Of a stretch of DNA of 50,136 nt, positions 43,163 to 50,136 are shown in pieces (within the stretch, counting starts at the first letter, position 1; each line of letters opens with the position of its first letter). Under the pieces are notes generated by a model that was not told the DNA's origin, did not search any database, and saw only the letters and a list, made by a program, of their open reading frames with translations. Source of the DNA: Vicinamibacteria bacterium (GTDB lineage Bacteria > Acidobacteriota > Vicinamibacteria > Vicinamibacterales > UBA8438); assembly GCA_022820825.1 (NCBI GenBank), contig JAJEEU010000068.1, positions 1 to 50,136 on the forward strand, in the 5' to 3' direction. A program made the translations under genes and the position numbers.

Positions 43163-44182
43163 TCAGGGACCGGCCACGGTCTGCGCAGCTTCCTGCACGC
43201 GCGCGCCGCGCAAAATGTTCTCCAGGCCTCGGTTGCCCTCGTGGCACGAGTACTCGAAGATGGGCCCCTCGATCCTGCGCAGCGTAATGCGGGCCGTCCA
43301 GGGACGCGCGAACGTGACAGGGTCCTCGAAGGTGAATTCGTACTGCAGCCTGTCGGGACCGATTCGCGTGTAGCGCTCGACCAGCCGCAGAGCGTCGCTC
43401 GCTCCCCTCACCCTGGTCTTGCCCGTGAAGTTCGTGGTCGTCACCAGGAGGGTGTCGCCTTCCCAACTTCCCCGCGAATCCCCCACCCACTGGCGGATGC
43501 CGGACGGCAGATGCGGCCGTCCGTCGAGCGGAATGATGCGCGCCTCGTGCAGCAGCTCCTGCAGGATCACGACGTGGTCGGACGTCTGCGCGATCAGGTA
43601 GTTCGCGTTGTAGCCGGGCAACAGGTTCGGCACGCCGTTGGTAATGCAGCGCGTGATCAGGGGCAGTTGCTCCCATGACGCCGGACTGCCGGCGAGCTGC
43701 CGGCTCTGGGCGGCCAGGCTCTCGCGAGCCTCCGGCGTATAAGGGATGCGGCCGTCGGGTGGATCGACAATCAGCGAGGTGCGCGCCTCGAACTCCCTGG
43801 CGGGCAGCCAGAACGCGTTGTGGTTGCCGGTTCCGGCGCAGATCGACTCGAACTCCTCGGCTCCGCTCGTCGCAGCCCGGAACACCTCGCCGAAAAAGGG
43901 CGCGTCACTCGAGGTGCGGGACAACTCGTCCGCCCGCTCCTTGAGTGCGGCAAACTCCTCGGGCGTCAGCTCGGGCTTTCCTTCGAAGCCTTCCGGACGC
44001 TCGAGCGGCGTGGCGCTGTCGTTCGCCCAGATGCCCGACAGGTCGGGATGACCGTCGGCGGTCCGGGGCGCCGCCCACCCCGTGGAGCTTTCCTGTTGCG
44101 CAATGGCGACGCTCCCTGCGAGCCCGATCGCGGCGGCGACAAGCAGGGGCCGAAGCTGCATCGATATGAAGCGAGGGCTCAT
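43163..44182 (-). CDS. Secreted protein, RWEGDTLVVE family
   Basis: 339 aa from ATG 44182, overlapping the upstream TGA as ATGA. The signal peptide (LRPLLVAAAIGLAGSVAIAQ) precedes TADGHPDLSGIWANDSATPL, SLIVDPPDGRIPYTPEA, GSWEGDTLLVTTTNFTG, LVERYTRIGPDRLQYEFTF and FARPWTARITL. This is the same block order as 25099-26106 and related to the duplicated lipoproteins. Three conserved Cys (ESICAG, ITRCIT, YSCHEG) could form disulfides. It is coupled to the beta-propeller gene upstream. The family is uncharacterised; co-occurrence with quinoproteins and propellers suggests an extracytoplasmic binding or catabolic role. Confidence 0.78.
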   Translation of the reverse strand: MSPRFISMQLRPLLVAAAIGLAGSVAIAQQESSTGWAAPRTADGHPDLSGIWANDSATPLERPEGFEGKPELTPEEFAALKERADELSRTSSDAPFFGEVFRAATSGAEEFESICAGTGNHNAFWLPAREFEARTSLIVDPPDGRIPYTPEARESLAAQSRQLAGSPASWEQLPLITRCITNGVPNLLPGYNANYLIAQTSDHVVILQELLHEARIIPLDGRPHLPSGIRQWVGDSRGSWEGDTLLVTTTNFTGKTRVRGASDALRLVERYTRIGPDRLQYEFTFEDPVTFARPWTARITLRRIEGPIFEYSCHEGNRGLENILRGARVQEAAQTVAGP

Positions 44183-45306
44183 GGCGCTACCCGGATTTCG
44201 ATCACGAACCCCTCCGGCAACTCACGGCGTCCCGCGATGAAGTCGCCGTTGATGTCGCTGACCCAGAGGCGGTCCCGTGTGAAATGCACGCCCATCGGAT
44301 CGTGCAGGCCGGACACTACCGTGTGCACGCCGCCCTGGGGAGTGATGCGATAGACGTGGCCGTTAGCGGGCGTCGGCTGCGTCATCGGCACCCCGCCGGC
44401 ACCGGAATCGGGGACGCCGAGGGTAGCGACGAACAGCTCTCCCTCATAGGCGCCGAAGGAGGCCGGGGCGAACGCCATACCGCTCGGGGAGACGAGCAGC
44501 GGGCTTTGCACTAGCGGCGCGTCCAGGGTGCCGTCCGGCCGAACGCGGGCAATGGAACCGCGCTGCTCGTTGCCGGTCGAGACCAGCATCCGTGCGCCAT
44601 CTCGACTGAAGGTGATGCCCATGGGCCGGCCCCAGGCTTGCGGATCGAACGTCACGAACGGCGTGCACCCGCCGTCCGGCGTCACCTGGTAGACCGTGCG
44701 GTTCAGGATTGTGATGGCGTAGAACTTGCCTGCGAACGGCGTGTTCTCGGGACCGAATCGCGCCTCAATCCCCATGCCGGCAATCCCGTCGCCGCCGGCG
44801 CCCTCCATCGGGAGGGTGCAGAACAGGACGCCATCCTCGTCCGTCCGGGGATCGACACGCTGGATGATATGGGCGCTGGCAACGCCGGGCGTGGCCACGA
44901 CGGCCTGCGCCAAACTGAAGACCTGTCCCTGGTAGGGCCCGAAGCCCTGCGGCGCGACATCGAATCCGATGACCGGGAGCAGGCGTCCGAGAGGCACGAC
45001 CGTCGAGAGGTTCCCGCTGTCGTCCAGGGCGACGATCTTGCTGCCCTTCTCACCTTCCTCGCCGCCATCGTCGTTCAACCAGATCTGGCCGTCGTGGTTA
45101 CGCATGAATAGCGGGTCGTACAATTCGCCCGGCGGCACCAGCACGCGCGCCGTGAAGCCGTCTGCGACCTCGAGTTCCGGAGGCGCCATGAGCCGCTCCA
45201 GCAAACGATCAAGCTCAGTCTGCGCCGCCGCGGGCAGCGCAAGCGCAACGGCCGCGGCCACCGCGGCAGGCCGGACGAGGATTCCCAGGTGGCGAACGTG
45301 CGGCAT
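44179..45306 (-). CDS. Exported beta-propeller protein (SMP-30/NHL-like)
   Basis: 375 aa from ATG 45306. The signal peptide (about 1-28, ending PAAAQ) is followed by blade-like repeats: DPLFMRNHDGQIWLNDDGG, LNRTVYQVTPDGG, WGRPMGITFSRDGARMLVS, ANGHVYRITPQGG and LHDPMGVHFTRDRLWVSDIN. This fits a six-bladed propeller of the SMP-30/gluconolactonase or ScyD-like kind. Gluconolactonases need metal-binding Glu/Asn/Asp, which I cannot place securely, so enzymatic function is open. Its TGA overlaps the next start by 4 nt, giving tight coupling with the secreted family protein. Confidence 0.75.
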   Translation of the reverse strand: MPHVRHLGILVRPAAVAAAVALALPAAAQTELDRLLERLMAPPELEVADGFTARVLVPPGELYDPLFMRNHDGQIWLNDDGGEEGEKGSKIVALDDSGNLSTVVPLGRLLPVIGFDVAPQGFGPYQGQVFSLAQAVVATPGVASAHIIQRVDPRTDEDGVLFCTLPMEGAGGDGIAGMGIEARFGPENTPFAGKFYAITILNRTVYQVTPDGGCTPFVTFDPQAWGRPMGITFSRDGARMLVSTGNEQRGSIARVRPDGTLDAPLVQSPLLVSPSGMAFAPASFGAYEGELFVATLGVPDSGAGGVPMTQPTPANGHVYRITPQGGVHTVVSGLHDPMGVHFTRDRLWVSDINGDFIAGRRELPEGFVIEIRVAP

Positions 45307-45341
45307 CGGACGGTTCCCGCTCAACGATAGCACTCCGGCTG

Positions 45342-48689
<3,348 letters not shown>

Positions 48690-48716
48690 CCCGGCCTCCT
48701 GGTAGTCCGTGGGTAA

Positions 48717-50136
48717 CTACTCCGTGCGCAGGGCGCCGAGCAGCGGCGCGCGCACGGCCGCGACGGTCGCCGCCAGCGACGCGGCAAAGCCCGTGGCCAC
48801 CACCGCCACCAGTAGCGCGCCGAGCGACAGGAGCGGCACGCCGCCGCCCCGTTCGAGCCACGCCGGCGCGATCGCCACGATCGCGCAGCCGGTGCCGGCC
48901 GCAAGACCCGCGAACAGCAGCAGCGCGTTCTCGGCGAGGACCATCAGCGAGAGATGCCGGGCGTTGTAGCCCACGGCGCGCATCAGCGCCAGCTCGCGGC
49001 GCCGCTCCAGGACGTTGCGCAGCAGCACCGCGCCGAGGCCGACCGTGCCGAGGATGAGCCCCAGCCCGCCCAGCGTCTGGAACGTCGCCAGATACGTGTT
49101 CTCCACCTGGTGGAACGCGTCGAGCCGCGCCCGCGCCGAGACGGCGTCGACACCGTAGTCGGCCAGCCGGTCCTCGAGTGCGGCGCTAACGCTGGCCGCG
49201 CGCTCCGGCGGGGCGTCGATCAGGAAGAACCGGTAGCCGTCGTGGCCGGGAAACAGCCGCTCGAACTGGCGCTCGCCGATCAGCAGCTCGCGCTGGAACA
49301 CGCTGTCGGACAGGGCCGCCACGATGCGCAGGTGCACGGGGTTGCCGCTCTCGCGGTGGAGCACGAAGTCGTCGCCGATCGACAGGTGCAGCGCGTACGC
49401 CAGCGACGTGGCGTCGGCGATGGCCGGCACCGCGCCGTCTTCGAACTCGCGGTCGAGCAGCAGCCACGGATTGGCCTCTTCCTCCGGCGTCTCCGCGGCC
49501 GTGGCGCCGAAGGCGAAGCGTCCCTCCGCGATGAACGCGGCCGTCGGCGCGATTACGCGCGGATCCTTCGCCTGGTACAGGTTCAGGCAGCTCGCGTCCT
49601 CGCCCGGCCGGACGCGGAAGCGGTCCAGCGCCACGCCGTCCAGCGGCTCGCCGGCCGCGAACAGGTCGGAGATGAACAGGTCCTCCCGCCCCTGCGGCGT
49701 GCTCGGGTCGTGGACGATCGGCAGCAGCGTGTCGGCCAGCAGCGTGTAGCCGCCGGTGCCCGAGCCGCGGTCGAGCGGATCGCCGCCCCCCTCGCGGCGG
49801 AACGCGTCGACCGCCACGATGATGAATGCGGCCGACGCGATCAGGGCGATGGACAGGACGCTGCGGCCCGGCCGGTAGGACGCGTTGCGGAATCCGACCC
49901 GCGGCAGCGACCACGACCCGCCGTCCTGCCCCTCCGGCGCGGCGTTCAACCAGGCCCAGGCCAGCACGAGCGACGCGCACAGCAGCAGCATGCCGCCGCC
50001 GAAGAACCCCTCCGTGGCTCCGATCAACCCAGCCGCGGCCACGCCGACCAGCACCGCGCCCGCAACGGCCAGCGCGCCGGCGGCCATCCAGCCGCGCGTG
50101 TGCCGCGGCGCGGCGCCGGTGGCATCGGCCGCTCCT
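48717..50136 (-). CDS. ABC transporter permease, FtsX/MacB-like (5' part missing)
   Basis: The frame is open to the window edge, so at least 472 aa of C-terminal sequence is present and the start lies outside. Hydrophobic segments at the start of the visible part, then GFRNASYRPGRSVLSIALIA, introduce a membrane helix and a large extracytoplasmic domain. Three final helices surround LERRRELALMRAVGYNARHL, the typical FtsX-family cytoplasmic coupling helix. It ends APLLGALRTE. Such permeases belong to lipoprotein-release, toxin-export or cell-division ABC systems. The ATPase is not in the window. The S41 protease starts 27 bp downstream and may share the transcript. Confidence 0.85.
   Translation of the reverse strand, partial: GAADATGAAPRHTRGWMAAGALAVAGAVLVGVAAAGLIGATEGFFGGGMLLLCASLVLAWAWLNAAPEGQDGGSWSLPRVGFRNASYRPGRSVLSIALIASAAFIIVAVDAFRREGGGDPLDRGSGTGGYTLLADTLLPIVHDPSTPQGREDLFISDLFAAGEPLDGVALDRFRVRPGEDASCLNLYQAKDPRVIAPTAAFIAEGRFAFGATAAETPEEEANPWLLLDREFEDGAVPAIADATSLAYALHLSIGDDFVLHRESGNPVHLRIVAALSDSVFQRELLIGERQFERLFPGHDGYRFFLIDAPPERAASVSAALEDRLADYGVDAVSARARLDAFHQVENTYLATFQTLGGLGLILGTVGLGAVLLRNVLERRRELALMRAVGYNARHLSLMVLAENALLLFAGLAAGTGCAIVAIAPAWLERGGGVPLLSLGALLVAVVATGFAASLAATVAAVRAPLLGALRTE

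Overview
The window is GC-rich, with long reading frames, Sec signal peptides and lipoprotein signals on many products. It holds PQQ quinoproteins, Oar-like TonB receptors with a carboxypeptidase-regulatory N-terminus, FG-GAP/ASPIC proteins, DUF6152, DUF6644 and a tricorn-type protease. I infer a heterotrophic Acidobacteriota-like organism (Vicinamibacteria-type gene content). This rests on gene content only; no rRNA or other marker is present. No tRNA, rRNA or CRISPR array was seen.

Layout. 1-1020: two DUF6644-like membrane proteins, the first cut by the window edge. 1195-2721: a two-gene module (secreted lipoprotein plus DUF6152) with a near-identical second copy at 26091-27614. 2702-5870: a three-gene restriction-modification cassette (DNA methylase, putative endonuclease, small protein) bracketed by two inverted ~118-nt hairpin elements. 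The elements share a 55-nt core, while their 20-bp outer stems differ in sequence and still pair. 5911-16085 (minus strand): a tight operon of an FG-GAP/ASPIC/TlpA protein broken by one in-frame TGA, two PQQ dehydrogenases, a cyclase-family lipoprotein, a double VOC protein and a lipocalin-like lipoprotein. 16361-23105 (minus): two tandem paralogous TonB receptors, each with its own terminator. 23375-27574 (plus): a PQQ dehydrogenase, a secreted-family protein and module copy 2. 27618-31254 (minus): DUF3311-like protein, sodium/solute symporter and PQQ dehydrogenase, joined by 4-nt overlaps. 31277-34029 (minus): an AlkA-type glycosylase, then an AAA ATPase / TOPRIM (DUF3226-like) / ribbon-helix-helix operon that looks like an antiphage system. 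34190-36902: S9 oligopeptidase and a divergent unknown gene. 36903-40683: a less GC-rich island around an 855-aa ankyrin plus pentapeptide-repeat protein. 40684-42859: a Rieske oxygenase converging on an ERG4/ERG24-type sterol reductase. 43163-50136: secreted family protein, beta-propeller protein, tricorn-like S41 protease and a partial FtsX-type permease.

How it may fit together. Most of the window looks like periplasmic or outer-membrane oxidation and uptake: TonB receptors import, four quinoproteins oxidise alcohol- or sugar-like substrates, a symporter carries products inward, and small secreted proteins (DUF6152, the recurring RWEGDTLVVE family, lipocalin-like, VOC, cyclase) accompany them. 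Between these sit accessory modules: a restriction-modification cassette, an ATPase/TOPRIM operon and a repeat-protein island. The strongest candidates for undescribed biology are the hairpin-bounded restriction cassette, the ATPase/TOPRIM/RHH operon and the sterol-reductase/Rieske pair.
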